A stretch of DNA of 64,000 bases, from contig NZ_LMRW01000023.1 in the NCBI RefSeq assembly GCF_001428255.1, forward strand, positions 248,309 to 312,308, in the 5' to 3' direction. Shown in pieces: positions 8,775-16,802 of the stretch. A program made the position numbers and the translations under genes. The number at the start of each line of letters is the position of its first letter. Position 1 is the first letter of the stretch. Source of the DNA: Agromyces sp. Soil535 (lineage in GTDB: Bacteria > Actinomycetota > Actinomycetes > Actinomycetales > Microbacteriaceae). The notes beneath the pieces were generated by a model. It saw only the letters and a program-made list of their open reading frames with translations, did not search any database and was not told where the DNA came from.

Positions 8775-9560
8775 ATGGTTACGCAGCTGCATCCCTGGTC
8801 CCGCTACGTCGCCCTCGGCGACTCGTTCACGGAGGGCATCGGCGACCCCGAGCCCACAATGCCGGGCGGCCACCGCGGCTGGGCCGACCGAGTCGCCGAG
8901 GTGCTGTCGCAGGGCACCGAGGACTTCGCGTACGCCAACCTGGCGGTGCGCGGCAAGCTCATGCACCAGATCATCGACGAACAGCTCGAGCCTGCCCGCG
9001 CGCTCCGGCCCGACCTCATCACGATCTCCGCTGGCGGGAACGACGTCATCCGGCCGCGCACCGACCCCGACGAGGTCGCGGCGCGGTTCGAGCACGCGAT
9101 CGAACGGCTCTCCCGCGACCACGCCGCGATCGTCATCTTCACCGGGGTCGACGTCGGGTTCTCACCCGTGTTCCGCGGCATCCGCGGCAAGGTCGCGATC
9201 TACAACGAGAACCTCCGGACGGTCGCCAAGAAGTACGACTGCATCGTCGCCGACCTGTGGGCGCTCGGCGAGATCCAGGACCAGCGCATGTGGTCGCCCG
9301 ACCGCCTGCACGTCAACTCGCTCGGCCACCACACGGTTGCGCGCATGGTGCTCGACGCGCTCAACGTCGAGAACGACCTCGAGCCCATGAAGCCCGAGCC
9401 GCTCCCGACGAGCACGTGGCGGCAGGCACGCGTCGAAGACCTTGCGTGGGCGCGCGCGTATCTCGTGCCGTGGGTCCTGCGCCGCATCCGTCACCAGTCG
9501 TCGGGCGACCTCGTCTCGGCGAAGCGACCGGATGCCGGTCCCTACTCGCTGCCGGACTGA
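8775..9560 (+). CDS. SGNH/GDSL hydrolase family protein
   Basis: 261 residues with the four SGNH blocks: block I VALGDSFTEG (nucleophile S17), the block II glycine region LAVRGK, block III SAGGND and block V DRLHVNSLGHHT, where the D and H complete the triad. No signal peptide is visible, so it probably acts in the cytoplasm as an esterase or lipase on an unknown acyl substrate. It converges on, and overlaps by 19 bp, the 3' end of the D,D-carboxypeptidase gene. Confidence 0.9.
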   Translation: MVTQLHPWSRYVALGDSFTEGIGDPEPTMPGGHRGWADRVAEVLSQGTEDFAYANLAVRGKLMHQIIDEQLEPARALRPDLITISAGGNDVIRPRTDPDEVAARFEHAIERLSRDHAAIVIFTGVDVGFSPVFRGIRGKVAIYNENLRTVAKKYDCIVADLWALGEIQDQRMWSPDRLHVNSLGHHTVARMVLDALNVENDLEPMKPEPLPTSTWRQARVEDLAWARAYLVPWVLRRIRHQSSGDLVSAKRPDAGPYSLPD

Positions 9561-10825
9561 GCGACCCGCGCCGGGTCGAGCGCCCCGGGGTTCGTCAGTC
9601 GCCACCAGGCCCCAGGGTCGGTGAGCGAGGCGTCGAGCACGAGCGGCACCGTGATCTCCTGCGATCCCGCACGCACCACGGCGGTGCCCACCTCGTCGCC
9701 GCGGTCCGCGAGCGTCACCGGATCGGCGTGCACCTCGACGTCGACCGGCGTGTCGCTCCAGACGACGACGGATGCCCCGCCGGTCGTGCGTGCTCGGGCC
9801 GTCTCGCCCCACGGGGTCTCGTACTCCGCGAGCGTCTGGTTCGCCTCGAGCGGCGCGACCTCGTGGAACCCTGGTGCGACGGAGTCGAGGAGCGCGGCGA
9901 TCGCGTCGTTCAGCACGGCGTGCGTCGCGCCGCCGAGGAGCACCCCGACGACGGTGACGCTCGACGACCCGACCGGGACGTCGGCGGAGAAGAGCAGGTT
10001 CGCGGCGTCGTCGGTGGTGCCCGTCTTGATGCCGTCGACGCCGTGGGTGCCGAGGAGCTTGTTGCCGTTCTTGAGGGTGCCGAGCTCGGGGACGTCCACC
10101 GATTGCGTCGCGACGATCTCGGCGACGGCGGGATTCTCGAGCGCGATCTCGCCGAGCTGCACGAGTTCGGCGGCGGTGCTGACGTTCTCGAGGGAGAGAC
10201 CGCTCGAGTCCGCGAGGCGCGTGTTGACGAGGCCGTGCGCGTCGAGCCAGGCGCGGGCCCGCTCGAGGAATCCGTCGACCGACCCGAACGCCCAGTTCGC
10301 GATGGAGATCGCATAGTTGTTGCCCGACGGCAGCAGCATCGCCTCGAGGCTCTCGCGGAGCGTCAGGGTCGCTCCCGCCTGCACCGGCGCGACGGACCCG
10401 TTCTGCGCGATCATGTCCCAGTAGATGGCGACGTCGGCGTCGGTGTAGGCGATCTCGGGGCCGCCCTGCCCCGTTGCGATCGGATGCTCCTCCAGCACCA
10501 CGAGCGCGGTGACGACCTTGGTGATGCTGGCGATCGCGACGGGGTCCTGCTCGTTGCCGGCCGCCAGGAGCCCGTCGAACCCGACCGCGCCGACCGCGTA
10601 GCTGCCGAATCCCGGCAGGGCGAGCGCCTGCGGTGCGGCGACGACCGGCGCCGGGTCGGTCACCTGCGGTGCGGCGGCCGGGATGGGCGCCCCCAGCGCG
10701 TTGGCGGTGTAGAAGCCGCCCGTGGTGAGCAGCGCGAGCACGATGGCGAGGGCGCTGAACACGACGATGCGACGTCGGCGGTACACGCGGACGCTCGGCC
10801 TGGGCTTCGGTGACGCGGCGCTCAT
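9542..10825 (-). CDS. D-alanyl-D-alanine carboxypeptidase (peptidase S11)
   Basis: 427 residues. A basic N-terminus (YRRRR) and one membrane segment (~20-42) form an uncleaved or signal anchor, placing the enzyme outside the membrane. The penicillin-binding motifs are SITK (S100, K103), SGN (167-169) and KTG (267-269). It trims D-alanine from peptidoglycan stem peptides. The C-terminal ~120 residues look like a beta-rich domain. The start overlaps the stop of the upstream SpoU methyltransferase gene in an ATGA, so the two are translationally coupled. Confidence 0.9.
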   Translation of the reverse strand: MSAASPKPRPSVRVYRRRRIVVFSALAIVLALLTTGGFYTANALGAPIPAAAPQVTDPAPVVAAPQALALPGFGSYAVGAVGFDGLLAAGNEQDPVAIASITKVVTALVVLEEHPIATGQGGPEIAYTDADVAIYWDMIAQNGSVAPVQAGATLTLRESLEAMLLPSGNNYAISIANWAFGSVDGFLERARAWLDAHGLVNTRLADSSGLSLENVSTAAELVQLGEIALENPAVAEIVATQSVDVPELGTLKNGNKLLGTHGVDGIKTGTTDDAANLLFSADVPVGSSSVTVVGVLLGGATHAVLNDAIAALLDSVAPGFHEVAPLEANQTLAEYETPWGETARARTTGGASVVVWSDTPVDVEVHADPVTLADRGDEVGTAVVRAGSQEITVPLVLDASLTDPGAWWRLTNPGALDPARVAQSGSE

Positions 10826-11658
10826 CGATCGCCTCCCGCGGGCTCGCCGGTGATCGGATCGACGGCCAGCGCGTAGAGCGCGACGGCCGCCGCGGCGGCC
10901 ACGTTCAGCGAGTCGACGCCGTGCGCCATGGGGATCCTGACGACGAGATCGGCGGCGTCGAGCGCGTGCGTGCTGAGCCCGTCGCCCTCCGCGCCGAACA
11001 CGAGCGCGAGCCGCTCGGGCGGGTCGGTGGCGAGGTGGCGCAGCGAGACCGCGTCGGCGGCCAGGGCGAGCGCCGCGATCGAGAACTCGTGGGCGTGCAG
11101 CATCCGTGCCGCCTCGGGCCACTCGGGCAGGCGCGTCCACGGCACCTGGAAGACCGTGCCCATGCTGACCCGAACGCTGCGCCGGTAGAGCGGGTCGGCG
11201 CACCTCGGGCTCACGAGCACCGCGTCGGCTCCGAGCGCAGCGACCGAGCGGAAGATGGCGCCGACGTTCGTATGGTCCACGATGTCCTCGAGCACGACGA
11301 CCCTGCGCGCGGCGGCGAGCAGCTCCGCCGGGTCGGGGAGGGCCGGACGCTCGAACGCCGCGAGGGCCCCACGGTGCACGCGGTAGCCGGTGATCTCCTC
11401 GAGTTGGTCGGGGTCGGCGAGGTGCACGGGCACGTCGAACGGAGCGAGGGCGGACTCGAGGCCGGGGAGCCACTTCTCCTCCATGAGCACGGAGCGCGGC
11501 CGATGGCCCGCGCCGATGGCTCGGCGGATGACCTTCGCGGACTCGGCGATGTAGAGGCCCTGCGCAGGCTCGTGGGCGCTGCGCAGGGTCACGTCGGTGA
11601 GCCGGGCGTAGTCGGCCACGGCGTCGGATGCCGCGTCGCGGACTCGTTCGATGTGCAT
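10822..11658 (-). CDS. TrmH/SpoU family RNA 2'-O-methyltransferase
   Basis: 278 residues. The SPOUT motifs are visible: motif 1 NVGAIFRSVAALG (N131), motif 2 DPLYRRSVRVSMG (~155-167) and motif 3 VDSLNVAAAAAVALYAL near the C-terminus; a small substrate-binding domain precedes them. It uses S-adenosylmethionine to methylate a ribose in tRNA or rRNA; the target nucleotide is not evident. The ATG at 11658 follows a strong GGAGGGGAGGAG ribosome site. It is the first gene of a two-gene operon with the carboxypeptidase. Confidence 0.9.
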   Translation of the reverse strand: MHIERVRDAASDAVADYARLTDVTLRSAHEPAQGLYIAESAKVIRRAIGAGHRPRSVLMEEKWLPGLESALAPFDVPVHLADPDQLEEITGYRVHRGALAAFERPALPDPAELLAAARRVVVLEDIVDHTNVGAIFRSVAALGADAVLVSPRCADPLYRRSVRVSMGTVFQVPWTRLPEWPEAARMLHAHEFSIAALALAADAVSLRHLATDPPERLALVFGAEGDGLSTHALDAADLVVRIPMAHGVDSLNVAAAAAVALYALAVDPITGEPAGGDR

Positions 11659-11746
11659 GGGTCTCCTCCCCTCCAGCCTGCCAGTGCACGAAACATTCCG
11701 GAAAACGGAGACGTCTAGAATCGGACCACCGGCGAAGGGAGACGCG

Positions 11747-12592
11747 GTGGTGCCTGGCCTCGAAGCTCCGATGCTGACCGATGCGCTGTTCGATGCGGCG
11801 ATCGGCCTCATGCGCGGCGCACAGGTCGCAGTGCTCACCGGCGCGGGCGTGTCGACGGACTCCGGCATCCCCGACTACCGCGGCGAGGGCGCCCCGGTGC
11901 GCACGCCGATGACCCTGCAGGCCTTCCTCGCCTCCGAGACGGCGCGCAAGCGCTACTGGGCGGGGAGCCATCTCGGCTGGCGCAGCTTCGGCAATGCGCG
12001 ACCCAACTCGGGCCACGTCGCGCTCGCCGACCTCGAGGCGGGCGGCGTCGTGACGGGGGTCGTCACGCAGAACGTCGACGGGCTGCATCGGCGGGCAGGC
12101 AGCCGCCACGTGGTGGAGCTGCACGGCGGAATGGACCGCGTGCTGTGCCTCACGTGCGGCCAGCACTACGCCCGGCAGGCCATTGCCGACCGCCTCACCG
12201 AGCTGAACCCGGCGATCGACCTCGAGACCGGCATTCGTCCGCGGCCCGACGGCGACGTGGACGTCGACGACGTCGACGCGATGGTGATCCCTGCCTGCAC
12301 CGTGTGCGGAGGCATCCTGAAGCCCGATGTCGTGTTCTTCGGCGAGTTCGTGCCGGCCGACACCTACCAGGCCGCGGCTTCGCTCGTGCAGGGTGCCGAC
12401 ACGCTGCTCGTGGCGGGATCGTCGCTCGTGGTGAACTCGGGCATGCGGCTCATCGAGCTCGCGCGTCGCCGCCGCACGCCGATCATCGTCGTGAACCGCG
12501 GCATCACCAAGGGCGACAGCCGCGCGACGGTGAAGATCGACGCCGGCGCGAGCGAGACGCTCACCGCGATGGCGGCCGCACTGCGGTCATGA
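11747..12592 (+). CDS. Sir2-family NAD-dependent protein deacetylase
   Basis: 281 residues. The NAD-binding loop is TGAGVSTDSGIPDYRG (~31-46), followed by TQNVDGLHRRAG and the catalytic His in ELHGG. Four zinc cysteines come in two pairs, CLTC and CTVC; the gap between them is longer than usual and holds an Asp/Val-rich stretch. C-terminal VVNRGITKGD fits nucleotide binding. It removes acyl groups from lysines using NAD+. The GTG at 11747 is chosen because AAGGGAG lies 5 nt upstream; GTG 11750 is equally possible. Confidence 0.92.
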   Translation: MVPGLEAPMLTDALFDAAIGLMRGAQVAVLTGAGVSTDSGIPDYRGEGAPVRTPMTLQAFLASETARKRYWAGSHLGWRSFGNARPNSGHVALADLEAGGVVTGVVTQNVDGLHRRAGSRHVVELHGGMDRVLCLTCGQHYARQAIADRLTELNPAIDLETGIRPRPDGDVDVDDVDAMVIPACTVCGGILKPDVVFFGEFVPADTYQAAASLVQGADTLLVAGSSLVVNSGMRLIELARRRRTPIIVVNRGITKGDSRATVKIDAGASETLTAMAAALRS

Positions 12593-12604
12593 CCCGTCGT
12601 CGGC

Positions 12605-13705
12605 TCAGCGCCGCCGGCCCGCGCGACGACGACGCGTGCCCGGCGCCACCGTGCGACGCATGAGCGCGAGCAGCTGCTCCGCGGACGACGCCCAGTTGTA
12701 GCGTGCGGCCACGGCGACGGATGCCGCGGAGCGCCACTCCCATTCCCCCTCGCGTTCCAGCGACCAGAGGGCCGCGACCAGTGACTCGGGGTTGCCCGGA
12801 TCGAAGAAGAGGGCGGCGTCGCCGCCGATCTCGCGGAAGATCGGGATGTCGCTCACCACGACCGGCGTGCCGAGGCGCATGGCTTCGACGAGCGGGATGC
12901 CGAACCCCTCCGCGCGCGACGCGTGCACGAGCGCGGTGGCGCCGGAGAGGAGCCTGGCGTACTCGGCATCCGTCGCACCGTTGTGGAAAACGAGCCGGGC
13001 CTGCGGGGCGAGCTGCGTGAGCCGGGCACGCTCATCGCGGCTGATTCGGCTCATGAGATGCAGCTCGTGTCGGGGCAGGGCGGCGACGGCGCGCACGAGC
13101 GTGTCGACGTTCTTGTACGGCATGTAGGAGCCCATGTACACGAGCCGGCGACCCTCGGGTCGCTGGCGCGGCAGCGAGCGCGCGCCGTGGTCGCCGGCGG
13201 CGTTCGGCACCACCGTGACCGGGCGATCGGTGAGATGGTGCTCCCGGATGAGCCCGGCAGTGGTCTCGGACACCGTGACGACGGCGTCGGCGCGGTTGAG
13301 CAGCATGCGCTGTGGCCACCATGCGAGGTGGTAGAGCCGCCACAGCAGGCGGACGGGCCAGGACAGGTCGAGGGGCGGGGTGCGGTTCTCGTAGTAGATG
13401 AGGTCGTGCAGGGTCAGCAGGAGCTTGTAGTCGCGTCCCCACGACCCCATCGTCTGCATCGGCGTGAACACGATGTCGGGACGGAGCTTCCTCACCTGGA
13501 GGGCCACGAGCGGCTCGCGAATGCTCGTCGGCGAGCTCACGAGCTGCCACGGCAGCGCCGGCAGCATCTCGAGCTGCCGGTGGTCGCTGATGAGCATGGT
13601 GAGCGGATGCCGCTTGCCGAGCTCCGTGACGATGCCCGCCGTGAACCGGCTGATCCCGTCGTGGTGGCCGATGCGAACATAACGGCAGTCGACGACGACC
13701 CTCAC
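12605..13705 (-). CDS. Glycosyltransferase family 1/4 protein
   Basis: 366 residues with a GT-B two-lobe layout. The N-terminal glycine loop is HHDGISRFTAGIV; the C-terminal donor lobe carries VYMGSYMPYKNV and the E-x7-E motif in ASRAEGFGIPLVEAMRLGTPVV. Such retaining transferases usually move hexoses or mannose onto lipids or envelope glycans; the substrate is unknown. The basic tail RRTVAPGTRRRRAGRRR may aid membrane contact. Its start overlaps the stop of the upstream alpha/beta hydrolase gene in an ATGA. Confidence 0.88.
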   Translation of the reverse strand: MRVVVDCRYVRIGHHDGISRFTAGIVTELGKRHPLTMLISDHRQLEMLPALPWQLVSSPTSIREPLVALQVRKLRPDIVFTPMQTMGSWGRDYKLLLTLHDLIYYENRTPPLDLSWPVRLLWRLYHLAWWPQRMLLNRADAVVTVSETTAGLIREHHLTDRPVTVVPNAAGDHGARSLPRQRPEGRRLVYMGSYMPYKNVDTLVRAVAALPRHELHLMSRISRDERARLTQLAPQARLVFHNGATDAEYARLLSGATALVHASRAEGFGIPLVEAMRLGTPVVVSDIPIFREIGGDAALFFDPGNPESLVAALWSLEREGEWEWRSAASVAVAARYNWASSAEQLLALMRRTVAPGTRRRRAGRRR

Positions 13706-14595
13706 GCGCGCGCTCCGGAGCGCAGGAAGCGGAGGATGCGGCCGGCGGCGTCGCCGGGCGTCTCGTAGTGGATCAGGTGCCCGACCTCGGGGATGATCTC
13801 GAGCGAGGCATCCGGGAAGAGCGTCACGAGGCGACGCTGCGCGTCGATCGGGGTGACGTCGTCGCGCTCGGCGGCGACGAGCAGGGTGGGCACGTGGATG
13901 TCGGCGGCGTACTCGCTCACGTCATGGCTCACCGACGCCCGGAACGCCTCCAGCACGGCGTCGCGATCGCCGAACACGGAGAAGTACCGGTCGTGCTGGT
14001 CGTGGATCCACCGGCGGAGCGTCTTCGATCGGGTCTTCGCCATGGTGACGCTCATGACCCGCACGATCGCGCCGTTGCGGAGGAGCGCGAAGCCCGCGCG
14101 CTCGGGAAGCGCCGCTGCGGTGCGGTAGTACAGCACCGCGAGGCGGGTCATCACCCCGCGCGGGCCCTCGAGTGCGGGAGCGCCGATCGGGTTCACCAGC
14201 ACGAGTCGCTCGGGCGCGAGGCCGCGGGCCACGGCGGCGGCCGAGACGATCGATCCGAACGAGTGTCCGAGTAGCGCGTACGGGCCGGTGATGCCGCTCG
14301 CGTCGATGAACGCGGCCAGCCAGTCGGCGTACCCCTCGATGTCGTGGGGGCGATCGGCGAACGTCGCCGACTCGCCGAAGCCCGGAAGGTCGGGTGAGAT
14401 GATGCGGAACCCCGGCAACTGCGCGACCACGGGCTCGAGGCCGTGGTGGTCGCCGCGGAAGCCGTGCACGAGCACGAGCACCGGGGCATCCGCCTGACCG
14501 TACTCCCACCACGCGGTCTCGGCGCCGTCGACGTCGGTGCGGTGCGCGCTCACGGGGATGCGAGCGAGCTGCTCGTCGTACGGGGAGGCGATCAT
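13702..14595 (-). CDS. Alpha/beta hydrolase
   Basis: 297 residues with a typical alpha/beta-hydrolase fold. The oxyanion region is VHGFRGDHHG (~44-52), the nucleophile elbow GHSFGS (S112), the acid lies in AAERDDVTPID and the catalytic His in PEVGHLIHYE. Esterase or epoxide-hydrolase-like activity is likely, substrate unknown. The start at 14595 is chosen because TAGAAT lies exactly 7 nt upstream. It is the first gene of a pair with a glycosyltransferase, so a role in a glycolipid or envelope pathway is possible (inference). Confidence 0.88.
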   Translation of the reverse strand: MIASPYDEQLARIPVSAHRTDVDGAETAWWEYGQADAPVLVLVHGFRGDHHGLEPVVAQLPGFRIISPDLPGFGESATFADRPHDIEGYADWLAAFIDASGITGPYALLGHSFGSIVSAAAVARGLAPERLVLVNPIGAPALEGPRGVMTRLAVLYYRTAAALPERAGFALLRNGAIVRVMSVTMAKTRSKTLRRWIHDQHDRYFSVFGDRDAVLEAFRASVSHDVSEYAADIHVPTLLVAAERDDVTPIDAQRRLVTLFPDASLEIIPEVGHLIHYETPGDAAGRILRFLRSGARA

Positions 14596-14602
14596 CCCGC
14601 AC

Positions 14603-14608
14603 ATTCTA
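14603..14608 (-). promoter_or_regulatory. -10 element of hydrolase/glycosyltransferase operon (leaderless)
   Basis: TAGAAT on the minus strand, 7 nt before the ATG at 14595; a near-consensus hexamer. Confidence 0.55.
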
Positions 14609-14694
14609 CGGCGCGGTGCCTGCGCGATCGCCCGCCGTCCACAGTCGATGCCGGGACACGCGGGTCGCTCCGCGGGTCTGACGGTGGCCGCCCA

Positions 14695-14700
14695 TAGCCT
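14695..14700 (+). promoter_or_regulatory. -10 element of exonuclease gene (leaderless)
   Basis: TAGCCT, 7 nt before the ATG at 14708. Confidence 0.5.
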
Positions 14701-14707
14701 TCGAACC

Positions 14708-15493
14708 ATGGATGCCACGAGCAGCGCCCGCTGGGCCGACACCCTCGTCGTCTTCGACCTCGAGACCACCGGCATCGACGTCGACACCTGCCGCATCGTG
14801 ACCGCCCACGTGGGCGTGATCGGCGCGAGCGGCGAGGTGCTCGAGCGTCGCGAGTGGCTCGTCGATCCGGGCGTGGAGATCCCCACCGCCGCGTCGCTCA
14901 TCCACGGCGTCACCACCGAGCGAGCCCGGCTCGAGGGCGTTCCCGCTGCCGGCGCGGTCGCCGAGATCATCGCAGCACTGTCGGATGCCGCGAGCCGGGG
15001 CCTGCCCATCGTGGCCTACAACGCGGCGTACGACCTCACCCTCCTCGAGCGCGAGGCCGAGCGCTACGGCCACACGCCGCTGCCCGGCCCCGGGCCGGTG
15101 ATCGACCCGCTCGTCATCGACAAGGCCGTCGACCGCTACCGGCGAGGCAAGCGCACCCTCACGGCGGCGGCCGCGCACTACGGCGTCGAGCTGCCGAACG
15201 CTCACGACGCCGGCGCCGATGCTGTCGCGGCCGGCCGCGTGGCGCAGGCCATCGTGCGTACCTATCCCGAACTCGCGGCAGTCGCGGTCGCCGACCTTCA
15301 CGCGCGGCAGGTGGACTGGTGCCGCGAGCAGGCCGAGAGCTACCAGGCGTACCGTCGCGCGAACGGCGAGCCCGGGTTCACGACCTCGGGCGCCTGGCCC
15401 GTCCGGCGACCTGCGACGGCGACGCTGCCCATGTCCGCCCCGGTGCTCGAGCTCGCCCTGCCGGTACCGGCGTCCGCCGACATGCTGTTCTAG
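14708..15493 (+). CDS. 3'-5' exonuclease, DNA polymerase III epsilon-like
   Basis: 261 residues of the DEDD exonuclease superfamily. ExoI is VVFDLETTG (D17, E19), ExoII lies in VAYNAAYDLTLLERE, and ExoIIIepsilon is HDAGADAVAAGRVA. About 70 C-terminal residues follow (AVADLHARQVDWCREQAESY), which is the usual shape of the actinobacterial stand-alone DnaQ-like family ('exonuclease domain-containing protein'). It probably degrades short oligonucleotides or proofreads; direct polymerase partnership is not shown by context. Confidence 0.88.
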   Translation: MDATSSARWADTLVVFDLETTGIDVDTCRIVTAHVGVIGASGEVLERREWLVDPGVEIPTAASLIHGVTTERARLEGVPAAGAVAEIIAALSDAASRGLPIVAYNAAYDLTLLEREAERYGHTPLPGPGPVIDPLVIDKAVDRYRRGKRTLTAAAAHYGVELPNAHDAGADAVAAGRVAQAIVRTYPELAAVAVADLHARQVDWCREQAESYQAYRRANGEPGFTTSGAWPVRRPATATLPMSAPVLELALPVPASADMLF

Positions 15494-15522
15494 CCTCGAC
15501 CCGCCAGTCGGTCACGGCATGA

Positions 15523-15555
15523 CGAAGGGCGGGCGACTGGAGTCGCCCGCCCTCG
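15523..15555. terminator. Bidirectional terminator between exonuclease and rpmE2
   Basis: A perfect 12-bp stem, GGGCGGGCGACT paired with AGTCGCCCGCCC, around a 2-nt centre, extended by CGA/TCG at the base. It sits between two convergent genes. There is no long T-run on either strand. Confidence 0.7.
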
Positions 15556-15566
15556 TTCGGCAGTGC

Positions 15567-15815
15567 CTACTTGCCGAAGTTCTTGAAGCGCTGGTTGAAC
15601 TTCTCGACGCGGCCGGCCGAGTCCATGATGCGCTGCTTGCCCGTGTAGAACGGGTGCGACTCCGACGAGATCTCGACGTCGATCACCGGGTAGGTGACGC
15701 CATCGAGCTCGATCGTCTTGTCGCTCGTCGCGGTCGAGCGGGTGAGGAACGTGGCGCCCGAGGAGAGGTCGCGGAAGACGACGGCGTTGTACTCGGGGTG
15801 GATGTCGGTCTTCAT
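15567..15815 (-). CDS. rpmE2: 50S ribosomal protein L31 type B
   Basis: 82 residues, [20 protein letters not shown] at the start and [20 protein letters not shown] later. It has no CxxC zinc ligands, so it is the zinc-independent (C-minus) type B paralogue. Start at 15815 is backed by AAGGAAG 5 nt upstream. In other bacteria this paralogue replaces zinc-binding L31 under zinc starvation; whether a type A copy exists elsewhere cannot be seen here. A 17-bp palindrome upstream overlaps its probable promoter. Confidence 0.95.
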   Translation of the reverse strand: MKTDIHPEYNAVVFRDLSSGATFLTRSTATSDKTIELDGVTYPVIDVEISSESHPFYTGKQRIMDSAGRVEKFNQRFKNFGK

Positions 15816-15909
15816 GGAGACTTCCTTGCTGATCGGATGATGAACTGGAATTCCGCCCACGAGCGCACGCACGGCGGCAGAAAAGCATGGTGGCCCTCGG
15901 GCCAGCTAT

Positions 15910-15926
15910 CGATTCTAGCAGAATCG
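15910..15926. promoter_or_regulatory. Palindrome overlapping probable rpmE2 -10 box
   Basis: CGATTCT-AGC-AGAATCG, a perfect 7-bp inverted repeat. On the minus strand it contains TAGAAT, a good -10 hexamer about 95 nt before the rpmE2 start. It looks like an operator overlapping a promoter; it does not match the Zur consensus I know from Streptomyces or Mycobacterium. Confidence 0.45.
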
Positions 15927-15939
15927 CCGCGGTGGCACG

Positions 15940-16725
15940 TCAGGCGGCGCGCGCGGCGAATCGCCCCTCGGCCTCGGTGAGGTCGATGTCGAGCCCGAAT
16001 GTCTCGGTGAGCGTCTCAGACGTCAGTGCCTCGGCCATCGGTCCGGCGGCCACGATGCCGCCGTGCGAGAGCAGCAGCGCGTGCGTGAAGCCCTGCGGGA
16101 TCTCCTCGACGTGGTGGGTCACCATGACGATCGCGGGCGATGCCGTCGAGGAGGCGTAGCCGCCGAGAAGGCCGACGAGCTCCTCGCGTGCGCCGAGGTC
16201 GAGGCTCGCGGCGGGCTCGTCGAGCAGGAGCAGCTCGGGGTCGGTCATCACCGAGCGGGCGATCTGCACGCGCTTCTGCTCGCCGTCGGAGAGGCTGCCG
16301 AACTTGCGCTCGGCGAAGCCTTCGAGGCCCCACTCTTTGAGCACGCGATGGGCGCGGCGGAGGTCGATCTCCTCGTACTCCTCGTTCCAGCGGCCGGTGA
16401 CCGAGTACGCCGCCGTGAGCACCACATCGAGCACGATCTCATTGCGCGGGATCTTGCGTGCCATCGCCGTGGAGGCGAAGCCGATCATGGGGCGGAGCTC
16501 GAAGACGTCGACCTTGCCGAGCGCCTCCTGCAGCACGTCCGCCGTGCCCTTCGACGGATGCATCGCCGCGGCGGCGATCTGCAGCAGCGTCGTCTTGCCC
16601 GCACCGTTCGGCCCGAGGATGACCCAGCGCTCGTCGGAGTCGACGCTCCACGTCACCGAGTCGAGGATCAGATTGCCGTCTCGGACCACCGACACATCGC
16701 GGAACTGCAGCACCGTACTCGCCAT
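15940..16725 (-). CDS. ABC transporter ATP-binding protein
   Basis: 261 residues, a single ABC ATPase domain: Walker A GPNGAGKTT (~39-47), signature SDGEQKRVQIAR, Walker B LLLLDEPAASLD, and the switch histidine in VMVTHHVEE. No permease or binding-protein gene is adjacent, so the partner is unknown; stand-alone ModF/YfmR-like use is possible. ATG at 16725 has TAGCAT 7 nt upstream, pointing to its own leaderless transcript separate from glgA. Confidence 0.88.
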   Translation of the reverse strand: MASTVLQFRDVSVVRDGNLILDSVTWSVDSDERWVILGPNGAGKTTLLQIAAAAMHPSKGTADVLQEALGKVDVFELRPMIGFASTAMARKIPRNEIVLDVVLTAAYSVTGRWNEEYEEIDLRRAHRVLKEWGLEGFAERKFGSLSDGEQKRVQIARSVMTDPELLLLDEPAASLDLGAREELVGLLGGYASSTASPAIVMVTHHVEEIPQGFTHALLLSHGGIVAAGPMAEALTSETLTETFGLDIDLTEAEGRFAARAA

Positions 16726-16732
16726 GTGACCC

Positions 16733-16738
16733 ATGCTA
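16733..16738 (-). promoter_or_regulatory. -10 element of the lone ABC ATPase gene (leaderless)
   Basis: TAGCAT on the minus strand, 7 nt before the ATG at 16725. Confidence 0.5.
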
Positions 16739-16802
16739 TCGGGACCGGAAGGGCCCTCCGTTCCGCCGGAGGGGCCGCCGCCGGCGCGACGTCGCGCTCG
16801 CG

